In this document: positions 11,601 through 22,525 of the stretch, in pieces | How the letters are laid out: every line of letters begins with the position of its first letter | How positions within the stretch are numbered: the first letter of the stretch is position 1 | Assembly: GCA_963555705.1 (NCBI GenBank) | Contig: OY743172.1 | Coordinates: forward strand, 21,389,446 to 21,453,445 | Source: Ligustrum vulgare | Taxonomy: Eukaryota; Streptophyta; Magnoliopsida; Lamiales; Oleaceae | Direction of reading: 5' to 3' | DNA: 64,000 bases | Position numbers and translations under genes: made by a program | Notes under the pieces: model-generated | Told to the model about the DNA's origin: nothing | Database searches by the model: none | What the model saw: only the letters and a program-made list of their open reading frames with translations

Positions 11601-12218
11601 GGTGACGTCTATTAAAGAGCTGCTTGTTGGTAAAGCATCTATAAATTTGGGTGGCAATTCCATCGATGCAATTGAATGCTAATGTTGTTTCTTACGTTGG
11701 CTGCAGAGGTCGTGCCTATGATCGTAGACGGTCTCCTCCACGTTATTCTCGGTCCCCCCCTCCACGCTATGGCAGGTCTCAATCCCGTAGCCATGATTAC
11801 TACTCACCGCCTCCAAAGAGAAGATACTCGAGGTGTGAATGTAGTACAGTGTTTTTATTTATCTATAATTATAAATTATAATTTCTCAATCCATGTGAGT
11901 GGTAGTTCCTGAATATACAAGTTCCTTTGTTTATCTGGAAATTTGATCCTGTTTGTTACCATCCTGATGAACATGGGCAGGTCTGTTTCCCCCCGTGAGA
12001 AAAGGTATGTAAGAGAGAGGTCATTCTCGCAGTCTCCGTTGAGGGGACCTTCTCCATCTTATGCTGGCTTGAGGAGCCGTAGTCGAACTCCAGTCTTGGA
12101 ACGTTCACCATACGGCAGGAGAAGCCTTAGCCCAAGTCCAGGTGGGGTTAGAAGCAGAAGTCCTTACCATGTCGAGTACTCTAGGAAACCTGGTAGGGAT
12201 GGGTCAACAGGCCACTAA
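8628..12218 (+). CDS. SCL33: SC35-like SR splicing factor (SCL30A/SCL33 type), five coding exons
   Basis: Nuclear SR protein that binds pre-mRNA and helps recruit the spliceosome. Coding exons are 8628-8776, 10178-10255, 11157-11324, 11707-11832 and 11981-12218; all junctions are GT-AG, keep frame and give 252 residues. Residues 1-38 form the short Arg/Ser/Pro/Gly-rich N-terminal extension typical of plant SCL proteins (MRRRSYSPSPPRGYGRRGRS). An RRM spans about 39-117, with RNP2 LLVRNL (40-45) and RNP1 RGFGFVQY (79-86). An RS domain with RS, SP and RSP repeats fills 132-252. The first two coding introns split the RRM, as in this family, and are long (about 1.4 and 0.9 kb), a common site of alternative splicing. 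Introns carry MITEs at 10372 and 11369. The start is the first ATG after the leader acceptor. Choice between SCL30A and SCL33 cannot be made by eye. Confidence 0.93.
10372..10525. mobile_element. PIF/Harbinger-like MITE in an SR-gene intron
   Basis: Ends GCCCTGTTTGG and CCAAACAGGGGC are inverted copies, flanked by TTTA on both sides (10368-10371 and 10526-10529), compatible with a TTA-type target duplication. The same family, with TTA flanks, is at 16857-16987 and 18500-18661. A right-end fragment (CCAAACAGGGGA) lies in the second coding intron of the IQM gene near 32087. Confidence 0.65.
11369..11535. mobile_element. MITE, 'GAGCTTGTTTGGTC' family, in an SR-gene intron
   Basis: Left end GAGCTTGTTTGGTC and right end GGACCAAACAAGTTC are inverted copies. 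The interior has TTGAAAAATGAAAAGTG-type words. A relative with ends GAAGCCCATTTGGTAA and TTACCAAACAGGTTC lies at 61588-61744. The open frame that runs through it belongs to the MITE and is not a protein gene. Confidence 0.6.
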
Positions 12219-13780
12219 GCTCTCTTAATTGTTGCTCTTGTGCTGTAACAGTATCCTGAAATGTTACATCCATAGATTTGGGACTTAATTTGCCTTTTCC
12301 ACTTGAAATTGTTTCTCAAGTTTGGTTCGATGTCGGATTCTTCTTGTGGTTTCGCTTGGTTTATTCTCAAATGTTTAATTTTTATACTTGTTTTGAATTG
12401 AATCTATAATTAATAGTTTTACCTATCGGTGCAGATGTCAATGGGTTCAAATTTGATTGCCTTTTATTCCTGTTTGTTATAGGAAACCACAATTTTTTGA
12501 ATCTGGTATAGTTGATGGGTAAAAAGAATTGAAAATCAACTTTAGTGCTTGTTTAGTTTTCATTACAATTTACAAGTGGCTGGAATTGCGGTTATTTGAC
12601 TGTTTGCTTGCTCCGAGTTTTGATTTGTGCCTCTAGGTGGTTGTTCGATCTTGTCTCTGAATTAAAATGAACGCATGGATGTCTGTATCGCAAACTCACT
12701 GTCACTTGATTCCTCACAATCAGATCGAATGGAAAATTATCGTGATTTGGATGATAGACGCCTCTTACTTTCATTAACTATTTCTCGTGAAGACATCCGT
12801 TTGTTAAAAGTTTTGTATTTAAAATCACCATTTTTTTATTTTGAGGTAAGATGTGATGTTGAAAAATTGAGAGAAAATATGTGGTTAAAAATTGATTTTA
12901 AGAAATGTGATATACAAAAACACACACATACACACATATATTTTGGTTTGCCAAATAGAGGCTAAAGCATCTTATTTAAAATATATATATAAAAAAAAAC
13001 ATATATATAAGACCAAATTGATTTGGTGTTAGCGATGGGCACATTATTGTGCCTTTCATGGACTCAGCTCTCGTGCTTTGAAGGGTATTATAGTGTGTAC
13101 CATTTCGTTAGAACTAAAAACATGATTGTATATTGAATAATATTACTTGTACATAAGGAAAATTATAGAAAATTTTATAAAGAGGTGAGGTGTCAAAAAA
13201 ATGGAGGTTTTTTTTAATTAAGAAATTCTTATCCAATCACATCTCACCACATTATGTTTATTATATATATAACAGTAGTATTTTTGATGTGCCTCAACGA
13301 GTTTTAAATAAAATTAATATATTGTTCATTTATGGAGATCATTAATATATTGATTCAAATTGGTATCTAGAATCTTTATTTATCAGTTTTAGTATATGAC
13401 AAACAAGATAATTAATTAAGCTGGGGTTTATTTATCATCGTTTCAATAAAATAAATAAATAAATAAATTCTCAATCCCATTTTTAATTATGCATTCTTAC
13501 AATGTACGAAATCTAAAAAAGAAATAAATTATTTTTTAATTACATATTCTTCAAAAGTTCATTATTTTGCTCATTTTCATTGTTTAATGTCAATTAGTAT
13601 CACACTTGTGCGTTGCACAAAAAAATAATATGAAATGATTTTACTATAAATAGAATTTCAAAATAGGGAAAAACAATTGAACATACAATTTGCTTTAATT
13701 AATGCTAAAAACTCTCAACAAATGCTCAAAGTAAAAATGAATTAGACTTCTCATAAATTTTGAAAAACCTCTTTAAATAC
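12219..13780. other. 3' flank and AT-rich spacer
   Basis: After the SR-gene stop there is T-rich sequence that should contain its polyadenylation site, then spacer. A decayed MITE of the TTTGGTAA family (12834-12962, ending GCCAAATAGAGGCT) and an (AAAT)n run at 13448-13468 can be seen. No gene is supported. Confidence 0.5.
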
Positions 13781-13784
13781 TAAA

Positions 13785-14095
13785 TTGTTTGTACTGTTTG
13801 CAGTTGTCCACAACTGCGAGATGCAGGGAAATTGTTATAGACAAAATATATTTAAACAATTGTTTAAATTTAAATGTAATAATGTAATTTTTCAAACTAT
13901 GTTGCATCGAATAAATAAAAATTTTGTCCAACTATTTTTTACTGCAGTTTATGGTTGTCCACACATGTGTGATGCAGGGAAGTTGTTATAAACAAAATAT
14001 ATTTTAAATAATTGCTCAAACTTAAATTAAATAATGCAATTTTTTAAAACTCTGTTGCATAGAATAAAAAAAAAAAATAATCCAAATATTTTTTA
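13785..14095. repeat. tandem duplication of a ~150-bp unit
   Basis: Two direct copies share GTTGTCCACA, GATGCAGGGAA, TTGTTATAGACAAAATATATTT and TGTTGCATCGAATAAA; they start near 13800 and 13952. Divergence is moderate. The small open frame spanning the junction is produced by the duplication. Confidence 0.65.
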
Positions 14096-14659
14096 CTACT
14101 ATGAATAGAAATAATAATCCTCAAAATATTATGATTTACATAAAATAAAATAATTGCAACAAATTAAATATATGCAACCCTATATTTAAATGAATGTAAC
14201 AAATTAAGTAATATTGACGATGTATTAAAGTGAAAATCGATTCAAAATTTGGGATGCACGAAAGAAAAATTCAACCCAATAGACCTTCCCTTCGCATAAT
14301 TATTATTATTTTTTTAGATGCGATGTATTTAATTGAATGTAATTAAATACACATTTAATTATATGTTAATAAATTAAAAGAGATTACTTGAAATGAATGT
14401 TGATTTTTAGTTAAGAAATTATTTACAATTTTGTAGGATTTAAATGATATAATTTATAATGAATAAGATATTGAGGAAAAGTAAAAAAATACAAATAATT
14501 TTTTTACCTGTGATTGTTTATGGACAATATGTTGTATTAAACTTCACATTGAGATATTTCAATTTAATATTCATATTACATATTTTTCGACTTCAAAATT
14601 ATACTATAATTATTAAAAAAATAATTATTATAAAAAATAATTTATACATTAAAAAAATA

Positions 14660-15123
14660 CTCTCCCCGTCTCATTTACATAGACTGTCTTTCCTTTTTCT
14701 CTTGTACCAATTATATACGTCTTTTTTTTATTGTGAAGTATTTATTTTGTTTATTTATTAATGTACCCCTATTTATTATTTCCAATAATAATAGTTTTGA
14801 TACTTAAATAAGGGCAAGTTGAGAATTTCTTTTCAAAAATTAACTTTTCAATAATATTAAATATGCTTTCTTATTCTGTGTGAAAAGTCAAACAAGCTTA
14901 TATAAATGGGATAGAGAGAGTAATATTACTGAAAATGTAATTTTTTGTAAAGAAAATTCTCAAATTATTCTTATTTAAGTATCAAAACTATTATTATTGG
15001 AAGTATTAAATAGGGGTACATTAATAAACAAACAAAATAAATATTTTCCAATAAAGAAATAAGCCTATATAATTGAGACAAGAAAAAATAAAAATGCAAC
15101 CTATATTAATGAGACGGAGGGAG
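14660..15123. mobile_element. Stowaway-like foldback element with very long arms
   Basis: The ends CTCTCCCCGTCTCATT and AATGAGACGGAGGGAG are the classic Tc1/mariner Stowaway-type terminus, flanked by TA on both sides. Each arm is about 160 bases or more: AATAATAATAGTTTTGATACTT on the left is mirrored on the right (AAGTATCAAAACTATTATT). The transcript would fold into a long hairpin. The small loop (about 14830-14945) contains another Stowaway-like remnant, GGGATAGAGAGAGTA. Confidence 0.82.
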
Positions 15124-15399
15124 TAGTACAACACGAATGCCTATGCTCTATGTCATTAATGACATATTTACTATAATATTTGCAAAAATATTTAATATAC
15201 TATTTTTTTTTTTTCAAAAACTTTCAAATGTAGAAATTTATTTTGAAGAGAAATTATGTGTGAATTTTGGTGACGATCATTCTACTTTAATATATAGTAT
15301 AAATATAGATGATGAACAAACAGGGTAAATGTCATTTGTCAACCGAGAGATCCATTATCGTGAATCTTTTCCATGGATAGGGATGTTAGGTGGCTTTAG

Positions 15400-15675
15400 T
15401 TGCATAATAAATCTATTTTATTTGTGTTTTTTTAGTTAAATATGTAGTTAAAAATTGAAAATAGCAAAATGTAGTATATGATTAAAAATTAATTTAAAAA
15501 ATTATATAATTTGATAACACTGTTTAATTTATAAATTAATTTATTTATAATTTTGAAATAAAAAGTAGTTGAAAATTGAAGTAAAAATATGTGTATAATT
15601 AAACAGCGCTTTGAAAAATTATGTTATTTATAAAAATATGTTTATAAATTAAAATTTGACTTTTACCAAATATTA
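15400..15675. repeat. decayed MITE pair of the TTTGGTAA family
   Basis: Words of the family recur twice: GTAGTTAAAAATTGAAAATAG with TAGTATATGATTAAAAATTAA, then TAAATTAATTTATTTATAATTTTG with AAAAATATGTGTATAATTAA and a right end TTACCAAATATTA. Both copies are degenerate. Nothing coding is seen. Confidence 0.45.
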
Positions 15676-15847
15676 ATGGCTTAAATTTTGATTTTAAAAT
15701 GGATAATAATCACGAGCTATCCGAAGACAGAAAGACATATTATTAATTTATTATTGTGTTCAAAGTCTACTCGTAAAGTGGATAGAAAATCGATAAAGGC
15801 CGACGAGATCAAGGTTGACCAATTGAGGCTGTCCTTTGTTGTACCAT

Positions 15848-15876
15848 GCTGTACTACTTCATAAAGTAGCACAGTC
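15848..15876. other. short hairpin (perfect-stem type)
   Basis: TGCTGTACTACTT and AAGTAGCACAGTC-type arms face each other across a CATA loop, giving a stem of about 12 pairs with one or two mismatches, in a locally GC-richer stretch (15780-15930). It could be a transposon end or a small hairpin RNA; no gene is attached. Confidence 0.3.
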
Positions 15877-16512
15877 AGTCCTCACTGCATCCGTCGGTGC
15901 ACCGCGTTTTGGTACGAAACAAAAAGGCAAAATAGTTAGCAGCTGTCAATAATTAATGCCCCCTCCCTCGTGCTCTCCAGCTGCACTTCCACACTATTCA
16001 AATTTAATACGTACTTGTAAAAATATATATATATATATATATTTCACTATGAAGTAAAGTCAATCATTATTAGTAGTAGTAATTATAAATTTTAATTAAT
16101 TAGTTAACTTTAAAAACTAAAATAAAATTTAGACAAAAATTTAAAAGTAGAGTTGACATTCTTTCTCATATTTGGAATTGGAGCATTTTCCTTACCCTTC
16201 TATTATTCTATATCTAACCTTCGCATGTCTTTTAGCACGAGTTATTGCCTTATCGATATCTAATTAGAAAATTTTGCATATGTTATATTTTTTATATAAA
16301 ATTAATTTTGATCTAAATGTGAATGAGTCCTTCTTTAACACTTCAATTTTTCAAGTAATAAAATAATTCAACGGACATAGCGTACAAGTTTTTCCTCAAA
16401 ATCACCAAATGTAGTTGGAAGTTAGATGGCAAAGAAATACTAATAGAAATGAACATGGTGACATTGCATTTCCTTTAATGATTTTACGCTGCAAATAATT
16501 TTTTTTTATAAG

Positions 16513-16662
16513 GTAATACTGTTTTGTTTATAAACTGGTTTATTTATGATTTTTGAAGTAAAAAGTAACGGTGAGAAATTGGAAAGGAAAAAAGTGTATG
16601 ATTGAAAAATAGTTTGAAAAATTACGTAATTTATAAATCAGTTTATTTTGATTACCAAACGG
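16513..16662. mobile_element. MITE, TTTGGTAA/TTACCAAACGG family
   Basis: Reverse-oriented copy of the element at 4207-4360. It has GTAATACTG at the left, TTTATAAACTGGTTTAT, AAAAGTGTATGATTGAAAAATAG and the right end GATTACCAAACGG. The AT dinucleotide run at 16022-16042 and the AT-rich sequence between hold no gene. Confidence 0.65.
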
Positions 16663-16856
16663 AGGCTTAACATTATAATGTTTATTTCGCATTTATGGCT
16701 GAAAATGAGTTAATCATAACAGGGACTTATGTTTAAGAGGAGTGCTCTCTTGTTTTTTGATTAAAGAGGGTATCATCTTACAACAATAATTAGATTAAAA
16801 TTGCAGTAATCGTAGTTAAATTCAAACGATAATAACAAGATACTGTACAATATTTA

Positions 16857-16987
16857 GTCCTTGTTTGGTGTTAATTAAAATCAATGATTAATTTCAACAA
16901 AACATTTCATAAAATCTATAATTTTTTAACCACATATTTCATCAATTTACCTATTAAAAACTTATTTTAATATTTATCAAATCAGGG
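16857..16987. mobile_element. PIF/Harbinger-like MITE, second copy
   Basis: Left end GTCCTTGTTTGG and right end CAAATCAGGGC with TTA on both flanks. Interior words ATCAATGATTAATTTCAACA and TTAAAAACTTATTTTAAT match the copies at 10372 and 18500. Confidence 0.55.
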
Positions 16988-17436
16988 CTTAATTTAAACT
17001 ACAAAAATATTTTCATTCTCATTTATTGCATGAATAATTAGCATGTGTTCGGTAAATTATAAAAATTTGTTTATAAACATGTTTTTTGAGCCACATATTA
17101 TAAACAAAACAATATTATCAAACGGATAATCAACCGTTAAAGGGAGATCTCGTCTATTTATATATATATATGACAGGTGTATTTGTCTTGAGTTAGGTGG
17201 GTGTGTCACATATAATCAGACACATATACGTGGCTCAATACCTCGAGTGACAACACGCAGTTATTATTCACAGAAGAAAAGATTTTTTGTACGGTATAAG
17301 TATAACTATTCATTCATGATTGTACGGTATAACTATTCATTCATGAGTGATCCTACAAGGAAATTTTTTGGGAACATTTTTAATGGGTTCGGCTGCGTCT
17401 GTTCGGCGGCTTAAATTATAATAACACAAAATTCCT

Positions 17437-17602
17437 TGTTTGGTAAATGTACTTTTTTAATTTATAAATCAATTTATAAACTACACAATTTTTCAAATTA
17501 TTTTATAACCACATATTTTCCTCTTTCCAATTTTCAACCACTATTTTTTACCTCAAAATCATAAATAAACTAGTTTATAAACCAAACAGTATTACCAAAC
17601 GG
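17437..17602. mobile_element. MITE, TTTGGTAA/TTACCAAACGG family, well preserved
   Basis: TGTTTGGTAA at the left, ATTACCAAACGG at the right, with inverted TTTATAAACTAC / TAGTTTATAAA arms and the family core TTTTCAACCACTATTTTTTACC. A truncated copy lies just upstream at 17043-17125. Confidence 0.7.
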
Positions 17603-17783
17603 AGGCTCGAGAGAGAAAATATGGATGGTTAAAAAACGATTTGAAAAATTGTGTAAATTAAATTTGTTGTCTTTTTTTTGTCTTTTAGTATATTAATTTG
17701 GCAATTTGTAGCCGAACGGTCCCTAAATGGAAAGAAGATAAAAAACAAAAAAAATAAAAAATTAATTTACACAATTTCTCATA

Positions 17784-18056
17784 CTCCCTCCATCCCTTAG
17801 AGATAGATTTACTTCTATTTTCACACGGATTAAAACAACATAATTAATATATATTGGAATTATAAATTTACTTACATTCTACATAAGATACTCCTACATT
17901 AAATAATGAATTGTTCATATTTGTTGATAACAATGCACAATAAATATGGTATATTAGAAAATCAAGACATTAATATACTCTAAAAAGGGAAAGTGACCTA
18001 TATTTGTGGAACAAACGAAAAAGTAAAACAAATCTATCTTTGTGGAACGGAGGGAG
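17784..18056. mobile_element. Stowaway-like MITE inserted in another MITE
   Basis: Ends CTCCCTCCATCCC and AACGGAGGGAG with TA on both flanks; subterminal AGATAGATTTACTT is mirrored by AAATCTATCTTTG. It splits an older TTTGGTAA-family MITE: the pieces at about 17755-17781 and 18059-18175 join into the familiar TTTACACAATTTCTCA...CCACTTTTTAACC order. Confidence 0.78.
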
Positions 18057-18499
18057 TACCACTTTTTAACCATTCACATTTTCTCTCTCCAGTTTTTAAC
18101 CCTACATCTTACTTAGAAAATACAAATAAATCAACAAAATAATTTACATTCCATTTATATCCTACCGAACAGTGCCTAAGAAACATTGTGACATGACGCA
18201 GGGTGGGAAAAAAGTAAGTAGTTGGTTAGTTATTTTCACCATCCAATAAATATAAGTCACGTCGCAATGTTACTTAAAAATATTTCTAAAAAATGTCTCC
18301 CTAAAATTATTGTTCATTTATTATAGTAATGCTTTCATCTAATTGGTTGAGCCCAAATGGAATATGACACCACAATTTTGAATTTATATTTAAACTTAAT
18401 TATGTAACGTAATAAATTATCTATTTATAAATTAATTTATAAATAATATATTTCTCAAAACTGCGTTTTAATCATACATATTTTTCGAACAGAGCCTTA

Positions 18500-18661
18500 G
18501 TACCTATTTGGTAAGATTAAAAAAATCATATTTTTAGTGTTGATAAAAATTGATCAATTGTGATGTTGAAAAATATGGATTTCACGAAATATATAATTAA
18601 AATTAATTATTTAATTTGACTTATATTAAAATTCTGATTTTAATTCCTATCAAACAAGGGC
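18500..18661. mobile_element. PIF/Harbinger-like MITE, third copy
   Basis: GTACCTATTTGG at the left, CAAACAAGGGC at the right, TTA on both sides (18497-18499 and 18662-18664). A further decayed relative and a long T run (18838-18858) occupy 18665-18910. Confidence 0.6.
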
Positions 18662-18917
18662 TTAGATCTGTTTGGTATAAATTCTTTATTTTTTTAATTC
18701 ACTTTTAATTAAATATTCTTTCAATTAAGCATTTGTTTGGTGTAAATAAGCATATATAGAATATCTTTATCAAAATCACCTTTTAATTACACATATTTTT
18801 TTCAAATAACTTTTTGATCACATATTTTACCTTGAATTTTTTTTTTTTTTTTTTTTTGTATGTAGATCTACAAATTTTTAATCAATTATTATAGAAAATA
18901 GTTATTTTCATTAAAAC

Positions 18918-19562
18918 TGTTACGACCATGATAAAAGTAAGCTTGATACGTCCTTAGTGAGGGTCCACATAGGACCCATTTGCTACCAGCGGGACCCCGG
19001 GGCTAGACAAGTGATGGCAAATCCGAGGTGTCATATCATTTGAGGCACTACACAGCTGAACTCATTATGCCGAGCTGAATCTATCCAAGGCGCCTACTTT
19101 GAACTGTTGACAAGATAAGTTACTGTGTCAGAAGGATATGACATTTTCTACAAATTACGGCTTAACTGACAACCTCTTTTAAGGGATGTGATGTTTACTT
19201 TAAAATGGTAATGATTATAACTAAATAAATGAATTATTCAATGGAAGGTTAAGAACTTGCCACGTGTAAAATGAGACGTGTCATGATCTAAGAAAATCAC
19301 TCTCATTGTAAATAGCAACAAGTAATAGGTTAGAAACTTTGTACTCAAACTCAATTGCGAATCTCACTCTCTTTTACACACTTATATTTCTCGCACCCAA
19401 ATTATATGTACTTGAAATGTGTATTGACTTAAGCATCGCAGTGTAAACAGAAGCCACCTCGGCCTCATTTGCATACTGATTGTTTGTCTCAGTGTCCATG
19501 TGTTCAAGAGGGAGGAGTTGAGACGTGTTGATCCAAGGTCCCACCAGATTTTGTGGTCAACA
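18918..19562 (+). repeat. 5' LTR of the Tat-like element
   Basis: Starts TGTTACGACC, ends GTGGTCAACA. It shares GAGGTGTCATATCAT, GCCGAGCTGAATCTATCC and GTGTCAGAAGGATATGAC with the 3' LTR. Confidence 0.87.
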
Positions 19563-19586
19563 ATTTGGCGCTGTCTATGGGAAACC
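19563..19586 (+). other. primer binding site
   Basis: ATTTGGCGCTGTCTATGGG immediately follows the 5' LTR. This is the TGGCGCCGTCTGTGGG-type site of Tat-lineage Ty3/gypsy elements, with small changes. Confidence 0.65.
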
Positions 19587-19784
19587 ACACTTCTAACCAT
19601 GAAATCACATTGTAAAAAGCTACATAAAACTTTGAAAAAAGGTAGGAAATCTCTTGAAAAATAGGAATAAAACTGGAAAATTGCCCTCTGAAAAAAAAGC
19701 CTTGAGAAAAGACTCCACCTCTTGAAAAAGAGTGAAGAAGAAGTGTAAAGACCTTGAAAACGGCTTGAAACTTGGAAACATGAG

Positions 19785-19935
19785 TTTATGAACCCTGAAA
19801 AGGGAATCCCTGAACAAGGGACTCCTGAAGAAGGACATGTTGAAAAAGGGGAACCTCTAAATAAGGGACTCCGAAAAAGGGAATCCCCGAAAAAGGGAGC
19901 CCCTGAACAAGAGACTCCTGAAAGACACCCTGAAC
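19785..19935 (+). repeat. short tandem repeat, GGGACTCC/GAAAAAGGGAATCCC
   Basis: About nine copies of a 15-17-bp unit of the form AAGGGA(A/C)(T/C)CC(C/T)GAA follow one another. The plus-strand open frame across it (glutamate/proline repeats) and the minus-strand frame (GSLFRSPLFRGS-type) are products of the array. It lies shortly downstream of the primer site. Confidence 0.75.
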
Positions 19936-20079
19936 ACGTAGGCTCATGGAACACTAAAGTTCCCCTTATTTCCGGAGTTTCATGGCACGAAGAAGCCCCC
20001 TTTATCGCCAAAATGGCGTGGCTCAAGAAGTCCACCTTCATTATGCCGAAGTGGTAGGACTCGAAAAACTGAATATTAT

Positions 20080-20420
20080 AAAGCCTCGGCTTTGTGTCAA
20101 AATGATACATGGACTTAAAGACCCTATGATCATAAGCCTCGGCATAAGTATCGAAATGACACACGATCTAAGAGGCCAGTATTTCATAGGCCTCGGCTTA
20201 GTTTCAAAATGACATATGGTCTTAAAGACCCGATGATCATAAACCTTGGCTTAGTTTCGAAATGACACACGGCCTCGGCTTAGTGTCAAAATGACACATG
20301 TTGTTAAAGACCCTACGATCTTAAGTCTCAGATTAAGTGTCGAAATGATACATGGTCTGAGAGGCCAGTGTTTTATAAGCCTCGGCTCAGTGTCTAAAAG
20401 ACACATGTTCTTGGGCCTTA
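20080..20420 (+). repeat. tandem repeat, GCCTCGGCTTAGTGTCAAAATGACACATGG
   Basis: Roughly six copies of a ~55-60-bp unit that alternates CCTCGGCTTAGT, GTCAAAATGACAC (an inverted repeat in itself) and CTTAAAGACCCTATGATC. It is part of the non-coding interior of the LTR element. Confidence 0.75.
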
Positions 20421-20934
20421 AAATTATTACAGATTGGCCATACGATGATAAAATAGCAGCACTCCAGATAAACTAAGATCCCATTAGGGATTATCTGAAA
20501 GATCAAAGCGCATGAACTAATTGGTCCATGCGAACAAAGTAGGTCTAAACTCACAAGACAAAAGCATATTGCCAAACTCACCCTCCCTAGTAAAGTAGGA
20601 ATGGTTGGAAATAATATGGATACACCAAACGGAGTGGGGGCATGTACCTAAGTGGCCTTTTTCGAACCAGTCGAAACAATCAAAGAATAATCGCAAGAAT
20701 CTTACAAAGTCAATTAAACATGAGTTCCACCACCCTGCGTGCTTTGACAAGACTCAGAATTTAGACAAAATTTGTTCTAACAAGGGACTTCGATAAAAAT
20801 AGTGAGAACCGCGGTAGTTGGTTCCTTAGAGGCATGCTATTAAAATTTTGAAGAACAAAATTGGCACTAGGATCAAACGGAATCTCTCCGTTCAGAAGGA
20901 CCGCTCCATATTAGCATTATCTATGAGTAGCTCA

Positions 20935-21867
20935 GGCGTGAACACGGTTTGGTTCGGACGGTTTTTAGAAAGATCTCAAATCAAACCGTTTAAGGTGGAT
21001 TGAAATTTTCCAAAACAAATTAAACCATTTCGTTTCCTAAACCAAATCAAACCAAACCATTTTTTGAGGTTTGGTGCGGTTTCAATTCGCGGTTTTCCAA
21101 CAAATGAATTAGTAGATTCCAAATGAGCTCAAAGATACATATTTGTCTAAAATTTAGAGTCAAAACTAGCTCAATAATAGTTGAGATAATGCTTGTTACC
21201 AAAAGCATCCATAGTTTTTCTTGATATTTAGCATTCACTTATTTTAGCATCAACGTGATATCAAAGATCATTATCACAAATGCATATTTCAGCAGCTAGC
21301 TAACTGTATAAGAAAAAAGAGTCTTGCAGGTTACTTCAATAAATATTGTGCTGTAACTATACATGCAAGAGTAAATGAAAGAAATCTTCATTGAAAATTT
21401 CTTCCACCTAACTATATTGAAGAGTAGCATTCTGTTATTTCATGTGATAAAATGAAGACTATTCGATATAATCTCATTTAATTTATTCAGGCATACTGCT
21501 ATGCTTTTTTAGCTTGTTCTAAACTTGGGTTTTGTGAAATCATGATTCCTCATATACACTTTGTTGGGTATTCTTATTGAAGATGTGTTTTAAATGCAAA
21601 ACATCTTGCAAATAGAGAAAATTATTCATGTAATCAACTCCAAATTTCAAAATTGAATGTTTGCCTTTATTTTTTATAATTTTTTAAAATTTTGCGGGTT
21701 GCAGTTTGAAACCACGGTTTTGAAAATTGAAACCTAAATGGCTAAACCAAACCCTTTAAGGTGGTGTGAGATTTTTCCAAATCAAACAAAACCATTTCAC
21801 ATTTGAAATCGAACCGAACCAAACCATTTGTTGCGATTTGGCAGTTTGACGATTTATTTGTTCACCC
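20935..21867. mobile_element. hAT-type element nested in the LTR element
   Basis: TAGCTCA occurs at both borders (20928-20934 and 21868-21874). The left end reads GGCGTGAACACGGTTTGG and the right end GATTTATTTGTTCACC, imperfect inverted copies around TGAACA. Subterminal AACCAAACC/GGTTTGGTT words on both strands are typical of plant hAT MITEs. No transposase frame is present. Confidence 0.65.
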
Positions 21868-22525
21868 TAGCTCAAACCTCTCAGATAAAAGTGGAGGAAA
21901 TGACCTATAACGAACAATGTTTCAACGTCCAGAAGACTTGTATTTGATCGGCCCAGAGGCTTGAGATGGAGTCATCGCCCTCGCAAGGGATTCAATTGCT
22001 TAAACATTAAGCACCTCGATGAATATGCACATTTTTATACATTGATCAGTTCTAAGGATAAAACTTACAAAGTGGTTGAACCAAACTTTATTATCTAAGG
22101 TATATCACTCCGTGATAGGACTTTTCAAATATGAACCCAACACAGGCAATCTAAGTAAAGACGAGAGACTGGCTGGCTGACAAAATATAAATTCAACAGA
22201 TCTAACCAATGGACATATATGTCTTAAACTTAGATCTGAGGGACTGTCATATCAAAGTTAGCTTGGTAAAGTCATTTTGTTATGAAAGAAAATCATTACA
22301 AGACCTAGTCATTGCATAATCCTAAATCAAAGTACTATAATTGTTCAAAGTAGATTATTCCGAACTGGTTGAAGTCAGTTGACTTAAACAAAATGATCAT
22401 CACAAGAACTGAAAAGTACGAATATAAACACAACAAATAGAATAAAAAACCTCCTTGAGATATTCAAAATACAAACAATCATTACACAAGTCAAGGAAAA
22501 ATATTTCAGAAAAGTTCATTAAGAA

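Noticed and set aside
19382..20164. 260-residue minus-strand open frame
   Set aside because: It spans the LTR end, primer site and two tandem arrays of the Tat-like element; the repeated GSLFRSPLFRGS pattern is a repeat product.
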